Origin: Phycisphaerae bacterium
GTDB taxonomy: Bacteria > Planctomycetota > Phycisphaerae > Phycisphaerales > SM1A02
Direction: 5' to 3'
NCBI GenBank assembly: GCA_002702575.1
Contig: PAAJ01000006.1
Location: forward strand, 124,001-188,000
Length of the DNA: 64,000 nt
The notes beneath the pieces are model-generated. The model did no database searches. It was given only the letters and a program-made list of their open reading frames with translations, and was not told the DNA's origin. Position numbers and translations under genes: made by a program. Below are positions 1 to 8,324 of the stretch, in pieces; positions within the stretch are counted from its first letter, which is position 1, and each line of letters begins with the position of its first letter.

Positions 1-287
1 GGGTCATCATTTGCAGCAAATGCCTCGACTGCTTCCGGATTCGGAGGGAGTCCCGTGAGGTTGTAGGTTGCGCGACGAATCAATGTCCTGCGGTCAGCCT
101 CGGGCGAAGGTGTCAGGCCCTCAGCCTCAAGACGAGCAAGAATGAAGTGGTCGATGTCATTACGGCACCACGAGTCGGCCTTCACGGCGGGTGGTTCATC
201 CCTGGAAATCGGTTGATCCGCCCACCAGTCTGAAGATCCGCTGAAAGACAGGGCAATCAATGTGATGACTTCGATGGGAGGCAGCAT
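1..287 (-). CDS. PSCyt2/DUF1549-domain protein, N-terminal fragment
   Basis: Reading the minus strand from an ATG at 287 (an in-frame GTG at 290 is also possible) gives about 95 residues that run off the left edge of the window. After a hydrophobic, signal-like N-terminus comes a segment containing DHFILARLEAEGLTPSP, ADRRTLIRR and LTGLPPNPEAVEAF. These are hallmarks of the DUF1549 (PSCyt2) domain, found mainly in planctomycete secreted proteins that usually also carry a DUF1553 domain and often a cytochrome-like module. Only the N-terminus is visible, so the full architecture is unknown. It lies downstream of the TPR kinase on the same strand. The family's biochemical role is not established. 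Confidence 0.75.
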   Translation of the reverse strand, partial: MLPPIEVITLIALSFSGSSDWWADQPISRDEPPAVKADSWCRNDIDHFILARLEAEGLTPSPEADRRTLIRRATYNLTGLPPNPEAVEAFAANDD

Positions 288-355
288 CACGCCAGTGTAA
301 TCGGACGAGAAGACTTCTCGGGCACCCAATCCCCTCTATTGAGATCCTGAGCACA

Positions 356-2593
356 TCAGCTCATGGGACAGACCTGTGGCCTGGTCGGGATCTTCTGATC
401 GTGATCGCCGGGTGTGTTGATCTCTTCATTCAGAATGGCGTCTCGGATTTCACGGATATTCCTGGAATGCCTGTGGGTATCGCCGACAAGCATTCGGAGG
501 GTGTCCAGTGCGGATTGAGCCAGGCTCAGCGCTTCGTCATGATCTCCGGTCAACCAGAGCTTGTGGGCGAGATTGCCCTTGGTCACCTGGACCATGACAC
601 TGTCGGGTCCATGAAGATCGATCTGATCCTCCAGAATCTTCTGGAGCGATTCTCTTGCCTGGTGATGGTTGCCACGCAATGACTGAACATGCGCGAGATC
701 GCACTGTGCGAGCAACTTCGTACCAAGCCCCATTGAAGCGACCATGTCAGTGGAACGTTCGATGAGAAGCTCAAGATAGGACTCCGACTCGTCGTATCGA
801 CCCTGGTTTCCACACGCTTTCGCGATCATGTGGATGATCGCTGTCGTGTGTTCGTGGGATTCGCCCATGATCGATTCATGCAGTGGCAATGTCTTTTTCA
901 GGTACTGCTCGGATTTTTCCGGCTGTTCGAGCTTCAGAAAGACCGTTCCGGCAAGTCTGTAGGAGTCCATTGTCTTGACATGTCTTTCACCAAGATGAGA
1001 CTCGAAGATCATGACTGCCGATTCCATGTCGCTGATGACATCTCCAGAAAACTCTTCCGGCATGTCGGATATCAGAAGCAGCTCCTTGGCACGCTGGATC
1101 GTCTTCAATTGAAGACGCGCACGAAGGAGTGGCTGGTCAGACATGTGCTTTCGAATCTTGTCCAGCGTTGAACCCATCAGGTCCATGCTCAGATACCGAT
1201 GTACTGCCGTGGAGACTTCCGGTGCACTGACATCACTGGAACATTCGTCATCCTTGTTGAGACCATTGACAGAGTGACCGTGGCAGAGTGCGTCCTTGAG
1301 GGATCGCCGCAGATTCTTGCGGTCCATGTCTTCGATGCTGTCTTCGATGAAAGCCGTCAATCGGCTCGCTTCAATAGCCTTCAGATGGGCCTCGACTCCG
1401 GCGTCGCGGGCTTCCCAGGCAAGTGCCCCGGTCCCGGTCACACCGATCATGAGAATGAGCGAGGCTGCAATGGCAGCCCGTCGTCGTTGCATGAACAATC
1501 TGATTCGATAGGACAGTCGCTGAGGTCCAGCCTCCAATGGAAGACCTGAGAGCCATCTTCGAACATCATTTCCAAGTGATTCGGCGGAGACATAGCGATC
1601 TCTTCGAGACTTTCTGATCGCCATCAACGGTATCCAGTCGAGATCCCGGCGAAGCGTCGTGATCAGAGCCGAAGATCGGATGTTTCGAAGAGAAGCAATG
1701 AAATCAACTGATTTGGTTGATGCCTTGGACAGAAGTGAGCTTGGCCGAGGTGGTTCATCCTCCTGGATGGCGGTCAACAGCTTCGAATAATCCTGTGCTG
1801 ATCCGGTTTCACGTTCAAACGGCAGCTTGCCTGCAATCAGCTCATAGAGCACCACACCAAGTGAATAGACATCACTTCGTGTATCGATTCCAAGCGCCGT
1901 CCCACTGGCTTGTTCAGGACTCATGTACTCGGGTGTTCCGACGAACTGGCCGATACTGGTGACGAACGAATTTCTGGTCAATGGTGCATGCAGAGCCTTG
2001 GCGATGCCGAAGTCGATGACCTTTGGTACCGGCTGATCGTCTTCGTCGGTCGTAACGAGAATGTTGCTTGGCTTGAGATCTCGATGAATGACGCCTCGAT
2101 GGTGTGCGTGCTGTACGGCATCGCAGACGCGCGAAAAGAGTTCGAGCCTCTCTTTCAGCGAAAGACGTCGTTTATCGCAGTATTCATGGATGGGCAGACC
2201 ACGGACATACTCCATCGCGAACCAGGGACGTCCATCCTTGGTTTCGCCAGTCTGGAGAACACGCGTGATGCCGTCATGGTCCATGATCGCCAACGCCTGT
2301 CGTTCCGCCTGAAATCGTGAAATGACTTCACGTGAATCCATGCCGGGCTTGATGATCTTGAGCGCGACTTCTCTTCGAACCGGTTCAAGTTGCTGTGCCA
2401 GGTAGACGGTTCCAAATCCACCTTCACCAAGCAGATGCATGATCTGGAATGGTCCGACACGATCGCCGTTGTTGAGTCCCGAGTGGACTGGAAGAAGATC
2501 CGTCAGATCGAGTGGTTCCCTCGGACAGGGCCCGATGGTTTCTTCGAGTTGTGACTGGTTGGTTCGAGTCTGTTCGCTGTTGTTCGATGTCAT
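356..2593 (-). CDS. Hanks-type Ser/Thr protein kinase with transmembrane segment and TPR tail
   Basis: About 745 residues. The N-terminal cytoplasmic kinase domain has a glycine loop GEGGFG (about 56-61), the VALK lysine (about 79), the catalytic HRDLKPSN (Asp about 172), DFG (Asp about 194) and GTPEYMSPEQ in the activation segment, so it should be active. One hydrophobic segment lies at about 382-404. The C-terminal half contains helical TPR-like repeats of the type seen in planctomycete kinases. I chose the ATG giving MTSNNSEQ; an upstream in-frame start at 2620 adds only nine residues. A short inverted repeat (TGAGC/GCTCA, 348-363) spans the stop codon. Substrate unknown. Confidence 0.9.
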   Translation of the reverse strand: MTSNNSEQTRTNQSQLEETIGPCPREPLDLTDLLPVHSGLNNGDRVGPFQIMHLLGEGGFGTVYLAQQLEPVRREVALKIIKPGMDSREVISRFQAERQALAIMDHDGITRVLQTGETKDGRPWFAMEYVRGLPIHEYCDKRRLSLKERLELFSRVCDAVQHAHHRGVIHRDLKPSNILVTTDEDDQPVPKVIDFGIAKALHAPLTRNSFVTSIGQFVGTPEYMSPEQASGTALGIDTRSDVYSLGVVLYELIAGKLPFERETGSAQDYSKLLTAIQEDEPPRPSSLLSKASTKSVDFIASLRNIRSSALITTLRRDLDWIPLMAIRKSRRDRYVSAESLGNDVRRWLSGLPLEAGPQRLSYRIRLFMQRRRAAIAASLILMIGVTGTGALAWEARDAGVEAHLKAIEASRLTAFIEDSIEDMDRKNLRRSLKDALCHGHSVNGLNKDDECSSDVSAPEVSTAVHRYLSMDLMGSTLDKIRKHMSDQPLLRARLQLKTIQRAKELLLISDMPEEFSGDVISDMESAVMIFESHLGERHVKTMDSYRLAGTVFLKLEQPEKSEQYLKKTLPLHESIMGESHEHTTAIIHMIAKACGNQGRYDESESYLELLIERSTDMVASMGLGTKLLAQCDLAHVQSLRGNHHQARESLQKILEDQIDLHGPDSVMVQVTKGNLAHKLWLTGDHDEALSLAQSALDTLRMLVGDTHRHSRNIREIRDAILNEEINTPGDHDQKIPTRPQVCPMS

Positions 2594-2736
2594 CCAGAAA
2601 TGTACTTCGAACGACAGCACCGTTCTGTTCCATCAGAACTTCTTTGCAATCTTCAATGTGTTTCAGGTGTTCAATATTCCTTTGAACAACCCAGAGGGAT
2701 CTCTATTCGTCACTCAAGCAATGATTGAATTGAAAG

Positions 2737-3594
2737 TCAGCCTGAATAGTCATAGACCCCGCGGCCGGTCTTGTTTCCAAGATGTCCCGCCTCAACCAGC
2801 TCGACCAGCTTCGGACAAGGGGCATATTTGTCTGGATGACCGAGCCCCTCATGAAGAACCAGCATGATGTCACGGCACACATCCAGCCCGATGAGGTCCG
2901 CCAATCGAAGGGGTCCCATCGGAAAGGCGCAACCGAGTTTCATGATCCCGTCGATTTCATCTGGACCAGCAACCCCGTCATTCCATGCGTGAAAAGCCTC
3001 ATTGATCATCGGCATCAGGACCCGGTTGCTGACGAATCCCGGGAAATCGTTTGCGGCAATCGGTGTCTTGCCCATCTGTTCAGAGAGTGCAATCGTCCTG
3101 GACAGGGTCTCTTCGCTGGTCGCCGGAGACTTGATGACTTCAACGAGTTTCATCACAGGTACAGGATTGAAGAAGTGCATTCCAATGACACGACCCGCAG
3201 CAGATCCGATGCTCTGACCAATCTCCGTGATGGAGATGGATGAGGTATTGGTCGCGAGAATGCAGTCCTCACCATAAGTCGAAACCATTGCACCGAAGAT
3301 CTTCTTCTTGATCTCGATGTTCTCGGTGGCTGCTTCGATCGCGAAAGAGGAATCCCCTGCACGCTCATGGTCCTGGCAATAGCTGATACGACCCTTGACT
3401 GCATCCGCCTCTTCCTGCGTCATCCGTTCCTTCTCGACATTTCGACGCAGAGTCTTCTCGTGATAGGCCTTGGCACGATCCAGTTGTTCCCGGGAGACAT
3501 CCACCTGGCAGACTTCGATTCCCGCAGATGCACCCGTGATGGCGATACCACTTCCCATGGTGCCGGCACCGATGACGCTGATGACCTGTGTCAT
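2737..3594 (-). CDS. 3-hydroxyacyl-CoA (3-hydroxybutyryl-CoA) dehydrogenase
   Basis: The 285-residue product has the usual length of the single-function 3-hydroxybutyryl-CoA dehydrogenases, which interconvert 3-hydroxyacyl-CoA and 3-oxoacyl-CoA with NAD(P). The N-terminal dinucleotide motif GAGTMGSG is at about 9-16. The catalytic region HFFNPVPVMKLVEV and the dimer-domain segment NDFPGFVSNRVLMPMINEA match the family. AAGGA sits 8 nt before the ATG. It is the last of three genes read in the order prpB, prpC, this gene, and is separated from prpC by only 42 bp. The context suggests acyl-CoA/propionyl-CoA metabolism. The exact chain-length preference cannot be told from sequence. Confidence 0.92.
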   Translation of the reverse strand: MTQVISVIGAGTMGSGIAITGASAGIEVCQVDVSREQLDRAKAYHEKTLRRNVEKERMTQEEADAVKGRISYCQDHERAGDSSFAIEAATENIEIKKKIFGAMVSTYGEDCILATNTSSISITEIGQSIGSAAGRVIGMHFFNPVPVMKLVEVIKSPATSEETLSRTIALSEQMGKTPIAANDFPGFVSNRVLMPMINEAFHAWNDGVAGPDEIDGIMKLGCAFPMGPLRLADLIGLDVCRDIMLVLHEGLGHPDKYAPCPKLVELVEAGHLGNKTGRGVYDYSG

Positions 3595-3626
3595 TTCAAA
3601 TTCCTTGATTCAAGAAGCCAGTACCG

Positions 3627-3646
3627 AGACAGCTGATCAGCTGTCT
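3627..3646. promoter_or_regulatory. 20-bp perfect palindrome at the end of prpC
   Basis: A perfect 20-bp palindrome with half-site AGACAGCTGA covers the stop codon of the citrate-synthase-like gene and the start of the 42-bp spacer before the dehydrogenase gene. As RNA it would fold into an 8-bp stem with a GATC loop. No run of T follows on the minus strand, so it is not a canonical intrinsic terminator. It could instead be a protein-binding site, an mRNA-processing hairpin or a weak attenuator between prpC and the downstream gene. The palindrome is seen directly; its function is inferred. Confidence 0.45.
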
Positions 3647-4788
3647 TTCCAGTTCATCAGGTCCGGACCGGCATATTCAGCGAGCGGCCGGATGATCCGG
3701 TTGTTTGCGTGCTGCTCCATGATGTGGGCACACCAGCCCGTGATCCTGCTGGCCACGAAGATCGGTGTGTACTGAGGAACAGGAATACCCATCGCGAAAT
3801 AGGTCATGCCGCATGGGAAATCGACATTTGGATGGATGTTCTTGTCACGGAGCATGATGCCCTGGACTTCATCACCCAGGTCGAACCAGCACTTCTTGGA
3901 TGGATCGATCTCTTCGCAGTACTTGAGACCCCATTCCCTGAGAATGCCTGCACGATGATCGCCGTTCTTGTAGACGCGGTGACCGAAGCCCATGAGCTTC
4001 CGCTTCTCGTTGAAGGCTCGTGTCATCCACTCGTCAACCGAGATGGATCCGTCCTTTGTATCGGTCATGATGCACTCGAGCATTTCCATGGCGGCCTCGT
4101 TGGCGCCACCATGAAGGTTGCCCTTCAGAGCTCCAACTGCACCACAGACTGCTGAATGCATGTCTGAATTCGTAGAGGCAATGACCCGGCTCGTGAAAGT
4201 CGAGGCATTGAAATCATGTTCGGCATACAGAATGAGGGAGACATCCATCACCTTGGCGGCGATCTCGGATGGCTTTTCCCCGGTGATCAACCAGAGCAGA
4301 TTGGCTGCATGGGAGAGTGATGGATCGGGCTTGACCCGATCACGGCCATCTCGTCCAGCCTGGCAGGCACCGATCAGAGTCGGGATCTTGGCCAGAAGTC
4401 GAATTGATTTGCGTGCTTCAGCCTCGGCTGAATTGTCCTCGGCCTCTGGATCCTCATGGGACAACATGGAGATGCCGGTTCGCAATATGGCCATCGGGTG
4501 AACATTTTGCTCTGAAGCAATGTTGCCAATGACATCAAGAATCTTCTCACACACGTCCCGTGATTCGTTGATCTGGGCAGTGAACGTGGAAAGCTCTTCC
4601 GGTGATGCCTTGTGTCCGACGAGGAGCAGATGGGCCACTTCCTCAAAGGTCGCATGAGCGGCCAGATCAGCGATCTCGAATCCACGGTAGATCAATTGCG
4701 TCTGGTTCACTGAGCATACGGAAGTCTCGCCGATGGTCTGACCGGCAAGGCCGCGGGTGTCTGGTGTCTTTGAGCTCGTCGCAGGCAT
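3637..4788 (-). CDS. prpC: citrate synthase family, probable 2-methylcitrate synthase
   Basis: 383 residues from the ATG giving MPATSSKTPD; a longer open frame upstream to 4866 looks untranslated. Citrate-synthase signatures are present: EHDFNAST, LHGGANE and GFGHRVYK with the active-site histidines, and NVDFPCG near the C-terminus with the catalytic aspartate. The short type-I-like length fits the PrpC/CitZ group. It condenses an acyl-CoA with oxaloacetate. Adjacency to a methylisocitrate lyase gene on the same strand favours propionyl-CoA as substrate, so prpC is the better name, but ordinary citrate synthase activity cannot be excluded. Confidence 0.85.
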   Translation of the reverse strand: MPATSSKTPDTRGLAGQTIGETSVCSVNQTQLIYRGFEIADLAAHATFEEVAHLLLVGHKASPEELSTFTAQINESRDVCEKILDVIGNIASEQNVHPMAILRTGISMLSHEDPEAEDNSAEAEARKSIRLLAKIPTLIGACQAGRDGRDRVKPDPSLSHAANLLWLITGEKPSEIAAKVMDVSLILYAEHDFNASTFTSRVIASTNSDMHSAVCGAVGALKGNLHGGANEAAMEMLECIMTDTKDGSISVDEWMTRAFNEKRKLMGFGHRVYKNGDHRAGILREWGLKYCEEIDPSKKCWFDLGDEVQGIMLRDKNIHPNVDFPCGMTYFAMGIPVPQYTPIFVASRITGWCAHIMEQHANNRIIRPLAEYAGPDLMNWKDS

Positions 4789-4905
4789 GGAGGAATCTCT
4801 TCTCTTTTTTGATATCAAGTCGATGGGGCACACGAGATCCTCAAGAACCCGCATGATCGTGAGCACTGCATCGTAGCCGATGCCCGGCTTGATGTCGTCC
4901 GTGGT

Positions 4906-5769
4906 TCAGGACGGAAATGGCCATTCCTCGCCTGGTGTGTATCCAAGCAGGTCATAAAGTTCGGTTCTTGTCTGCATGGCATCGAGAAAACTCTCTGCAC
5001 TGCCCTTTTCAGCCAGTTCCGTGAGGCCTTTCGTCACCGCAGCCATGGCGACACGCTGCATGGTGACTGGATACAGAACAAGGTCGTAACCCATGTCCGA
5101 GAATGTCCGGACATTGATCATCGGCGTTTTTCCAAACTCGGTCATGTTGGCCAACAGGAGACCCGGACAGGCATCCGCGAATGTCTTGAACTCTTCCTCG
5201 GTCCTGAGACCTTCAGGAAAGATCATGTCGGCGCCTGCTTCTCGATATTTCATGCCACGATCGATGGCGTCATCGAGACCGTTGACGGATGCGGCATCCG
5301 TCCTGGCGATGACGACGAACCCATCATCTGGACGACTCTCCGATGCGGCTCTGACCTTCTCGACCATGTGCTCGACTGGAACAAGTTGTTTTCCATCCAG
5401 ATGTCCACATCGTTTGGGAAACACCTGGTCTTCGAGATGCAGCGCAGCAGCTCCGGCCCTCGCGTATTCCACGACCGTTCTGTGAACCATCTCGACTTCG
5501 CCGTAGCCGGTATCGGCATCCACCACGACAGGAAGGCCACTGGCCGTCGAGACTTCACGAATGTTCCTGCACATTTCAGTCAACGACAGGAGTCCGACAT
5601 CCGGATACCCGGCACTGTTGGCTGATGCGCCGCCGGAAATGTAGACCGCGTTGAAACCCGCTCTGGCAACGGCTCTGGCAACCAATGCGTTGAAGGCACC
5701 GGGGCACATGACGGTTCCGGATGCCATGGCTCGTCGTAGGCGTACGCCGGGATGGTCCTGTGTGCTCAT
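4906..5769 (-). CDS. prpB: methylisocitrate lyase
   Basis: 287 residues from the ATG giving MSTQDHPG. The protein belongs to the isocitrate lyase/PEP mutase superfamily: VDADTGYG metal-binding segment (about 83-90) and the active-site loop KRCGH (about 119-123, catalytic Cys 121), the form typical of methylisocitrate lyase, which splits 2-methylisocitrate to pyruvate and succinate in the methylcitrate cycle. The length matches PrpB rather than the much longer isocitrate lyases. A TAGGAT hexamer ends 10 nt before the chosen ATG, which supports this start over upstream in-frame ATGs. First gene of the prpB-prpC-dehydrogenase set. Confidence 0.92.
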   Translation of the reverse strand: MSTQDHPGVRLRRAMASGTVMCPGAFNALVARAVARAGFNAVYISGGASANSAGYPDVGLLSLTEMCRNIREVSTASGLPVVVDADTGYGEVEMVHRTVVEYARAGAAALHLEDQVFPKRCGHLDGKQLVPVEHMVEKVRAASESRPDDGFVVIARTDAASVNGLDDAIDRGMKYREAGADMIFPEGLRTEEEFKTFADACPGLLLANMTEFGKTPMINVRTFSDMGYDLVLYPVTMQRVAMAAVTKGLTELAEKGSAESFLDAMQTRTELYDLLGYTPGEEWPFPS

Positions 5770-5779
5770 ATCGGACACC

Positions 5780-5785
5780 ATCCTA
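5780..5785 (-). promoter_or_regulatory. -10-like hexamer for prpB
   Basis: On the minus strand TAGGAT lies 10 nt upstream of the prpB start codon. A transcript starting about 7 nt downstream of it would have almost no leader. No convincing -35 element is visible. Similar spacing occurs at several other genes in this window. Confidence 0.4.
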
Positions 5786-5826
5786 TCACTCACGGAACCA
5801 CCGCTTTCCCCGGGACCCCACTGAAG

Positions 5827-6402
5827 ATGGGACATGAGCGTGCCGATGGGCTTTCCATGGATGTGCTCTACAGGTTTCCAACTCCTCGACAGGCCCCAGG
5901 CGAGTCATCGGACCGGAAAGGTCCGGGAAGATGGCGTCACACCAGAGTGCTGATGCTCATGGTTGCCGGTGCCTTCCTGGCCGGACTGGCGTTCAAGGCG
6001 GTTTCGGACGCCCGGAAGGACGAGATTCCCACGGCATCGGTCCTCGATATCCGATCACTCGTCATCAAGACCGCCCTCCATCGTCCATTGGATACATCCC
6101 AACCGAGCGGTGGCGTCCTGGGTCCATGGTGGATCCATGCGACGACCTCGGACAACTGGGACCTGCATGGACTCTGTCTTGAAGGCAGTGATGCTCATGT
6201 CGCAGCCAGCAAGGCCCGGATCATCGTCAATGCCGAAGATGACAGTCTCTGTTTCCAGTTGGAAGATGCCGTCATCGTGACACTTCCGGACTCGGATCAT
6301 GAAGGCACCATTGAAAGACATGATTCCATCATGCTCGGACCGGTTCCCATGTCGATCGATGTTCTTTCGGAAGCGGATGCCATCGAGGCTGTTCAATCCT
6401 GA
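5827..6402 (+). CDS. membrane-anchored protein of unknown function
   Basis: About 191 residues; no family recognised. A basic stretch (KGPGRWRHTR) precedes one transmembrane segment VLMLMVAGAFLAGLAF, followed by about 130 residues that are probably outside the cytoplasm, acidic and with mixed beta-like character. The start is uncertain: ATG at 5827 is used, but ATG at 5857 would remove ten residues and leave the membrane segment intact; neither has a clear ribosome site. It is divergent from prpB and convergent with the membrane kinase, whose 3' end it overlaps by 10 bp. Confidence 0.6.
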   Translation: MGHERADGLSMDVLYRFPTPRQAPGESSDRKGPGRWRHTRVLMLMVAGAFLAGLAFKAVSDARKDEIPTASVLDIRSLVIKTALHRPLDTSQPSGGVLGPWWIHATTSDNWDLHGLCLEGSDAHVAASKARIIVNAEDDSLCFQLEDAVIVTLPDSDHEGTIERHDSIMLGPVPMSIDVLSEADAIEAVQS

Positions 6403-6410
6403 ACAGCCTC
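6385..6410. terminator. inverted repeat shared by two convergent gene ends
   Basis: GAGGCTGTTCA, a 4-nt loop (ATCC), then TGAACAGCCTC: a perfect 11-bp stem that contains the stop codons of both converging genes. No T-run follows on either side, so if it terminates transcription it does so as a bidirectional hairpin without the classical U-tract. Because both strands are read through the same palindrome, both proteins end in EAVQ plus one residue. Confidence 0.55.
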
Positions 6411-8324
6411 ACTGTTCGTATTCGAAATCAGTCGTGGTATAGACCAGCGTGCCTGCCATTCATGGGTGAGCATGATCACATCGACATCACCGTCCTCCTG
6501 ATTGCTGTCGATCAGAAGAACAGCCGCATCCAGATCCCGACTCTCCAATGCGTCCCGAACGGCTGGATGAACCGGCTCACGACCTTCTTCAGGACGCGGT
6601 GGCATCACGCTCCGAATCGCGATTTCCGCCTCGACGTCGATCCGTTGAGACCAGCCTGCTCTTGAAAGCTGTTTTCTGAAGGCGTTGATCGTGCTGGAGA
6701 TCGACGGTTGATCGCGCTGGAGATGATCGATGATCAGGAGGCATTGTCCTGGTCTTGAGGATGCTGGAGAAGGAACCTCCGCGAATTCCGCGATCGCAGT
6801 GTTGCTGACAGAGTCTCCCAGATCATTGCTTGAGCTGGATGTCATGAAGAACTGTCCAAGAAGCGTCAAGATCCCAATACCCAGAACGAAACTGGCTGCA
6901 GCTGCAATCCAGGTCGATCGATTGGGATTTGATCTGTTGCTGGCCAGTTGTGTGGATGGTGGAGGTGGTGATGCGGGAGGCACCGGGGTGTGACGACGAA
7001 CCGGTGCGGGTGGTGGTGGAGGTACTGATGTTTGCATTTCCTCGGTGGCAACACCCTGCATCGAAGGAAGGTCCGCCGGGCGAACAGACCATGGATCCGC
7101 GGATTCCAGCAGGATGGCGATATCCCGCAACATCACATCCACATCCGGGTACCGCTGCTCGTAATCGGACATGGCACGATGGACGATCCACCTTGCTGCT
7201 TCGGGTGAGGGTTGGTCGAAGCGACTCAGACCACCGTGTGCCGGGAAGGTGTTTTCAAGGATGTAGTAGAACACCGCACCGGCGGCATAGACGTCGAAAC
7301 GTGTTCCATCGACATCCTGCACCTTGACCCCGCGCAATGCCTGCCGGACGAGTTCTGGATCACGGAAATACTCCGTACCGTGTGTCGTCAATGTCATGGC
7401 CGAAGCCAAAGGGGTGACGAGACCGAGATCAACGAGATGTGCACCTGATTCGTTGATGATGATGTTCTCTGGCTTCACATCCTTGTGCCAAAGACCCTGA
7501 TCGTGATAACTCCGAAGAACATGCAGAAGATCGGACATGATCTGGATCGATCGGGACAGACCATCAGCATCAAGCCCTCGTCCGCCGACGTGGAGTTCGT
7601 CAACCACTTCTCCAAGGTGCTTCCCTGGAATCCAGGGCATGACGTACCAGAAGCGTGATGCGTCCATGTCATGCTCGAGCACGAGACCCAGGCGTCGAGC
7701 GGCATCGAGTGATCGGGATTCCCGCATCATCTGAGGCAACATCGAACCTGCTTCGAGATCAAATGACTTGATCACGACCTTGGATGGCTGCCCTTTCAAT
7801 CTTCGTTGACGATTCGGAAGTGGTTCCGCGATGTAGAGCCGGGCACCGGAACCTCCGGATGTCAGCGTATCGGTGATTCGATAACCCTCGAAGCTGGCAT
7901 TCGAATCCGTATTGGGAATGACGGCCGCTTCATGGACGCTGCGTTCGACCTCATCAAGCGCAACACCGATGCCGACCAGGGCCATCGGTCTTCGAATCAG
8001 GATGCGATACAACGATTGCGCGATACCGGACGCATTGTCGCGAATCACGGACCAGGCTTGATTGGCGGCCGACCATCGACCGAGCACGATCGATCCAAGA
8101 AGCAGTGGCGTCAAGACGATCATGCTGAACAACTGACCGATGATCTTGGAAAGATCCTTGATCGATCCAAACAACCAGTGAACGATGTGCTGGATCACCT
8201 TTCCAATCAATGAACCGATTGCAAAGCCGCCCCTGAGTATGGGGACGAGTATGAACATCACACCCAGTAAGAGTGCACCGATGATCATGGAAATCACAAG
8301 AAATCCCATGAGGGTGGTGATCAT
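6393..8324 (-). CDS. membrane-embedded Ser/Thr kinase-like protein
   Basis: 643 residues. Two hydrophobic regions occupy the first 80 residues. The kinase domain (about 145-410) has SGGSGARLYIA in place of the usual glycine loop, a VVIKSF lysine (about 186), HKDVKPEN (Asp about 292, Asn about 297; HKD instead of HRD) and DLG (Asp about 309) instead of DFG, so the main catalytic residues remain. A proline-rich linker with PPPPP runs leads to a further transmembrane segment (about 491-513) and a C-terminal domain I do not recognise. Its ATG overlaps the sigma-factor stop codon (ATGA), so the two are probably co-translated and functionally linked. Confidence 0.85.
   Translation of the reverse strand: MITTLMGFLVISMIIGALLLGVMFILVPILRGGFAIGSLIGKVIQHIVHWLFGSIKDLSKIIGQLFSMIVLTPLLLGSIVLGRWSAANQAWSVIRDNASGIAQSLYRILIRRPMALVGIGVALDEVERSVHEAAVIPNTDSNASFEGYRITDTLTSGGSGARLYIAEPLPNRQRRLKGQPSKVVIKSFDLEAGSMLPQMMRESRSLDAARRLGLVLEHDMDASRFWYVMPWIPGKHLGEVVDELHVGGRGLDADGLSRSIQIMSDLLHVLRSYHDQGLWHKDVKPENIIINESGAHLVDLGLVTPLASAMTLTTHGTEYFRDPELVRQALRGVKVQDVDGTRFDVYAAGAVFYYILENTFPAHGGLSRFDQPSPEAARWIVHRAMSDYEQRYPDVDVMLRDIAILLESADPWSVRPADLPSMQGVATEEMQTSVPPPPPAPVRRHTPVPPASPPPPSTQLASNRSNPNRSTWIAAAASFVLGIGILTLLGQFFMTSSSSNDLGDSVSNTAIAEFAEVPSPASSRPGQCLLIIDHLQRDQPSISSTINAFRKQLSRAGWSQRIDVEAEIAIRSVMPPRPEEGREPVHPAVRDALESRDLDAAVLLIDSNQEDGDVDVIMLTHEWQARWSIPRLISNTNSEAVQD

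Noticed and set aside
2669-2687. Inverted repeat GTTCAA/TTGAAC between the kinase and dehydrogenase genes
   Set aside because: Only 6-bp arms in an AT-richer spacer, without a T-run; too weak to call a terminator or operator.
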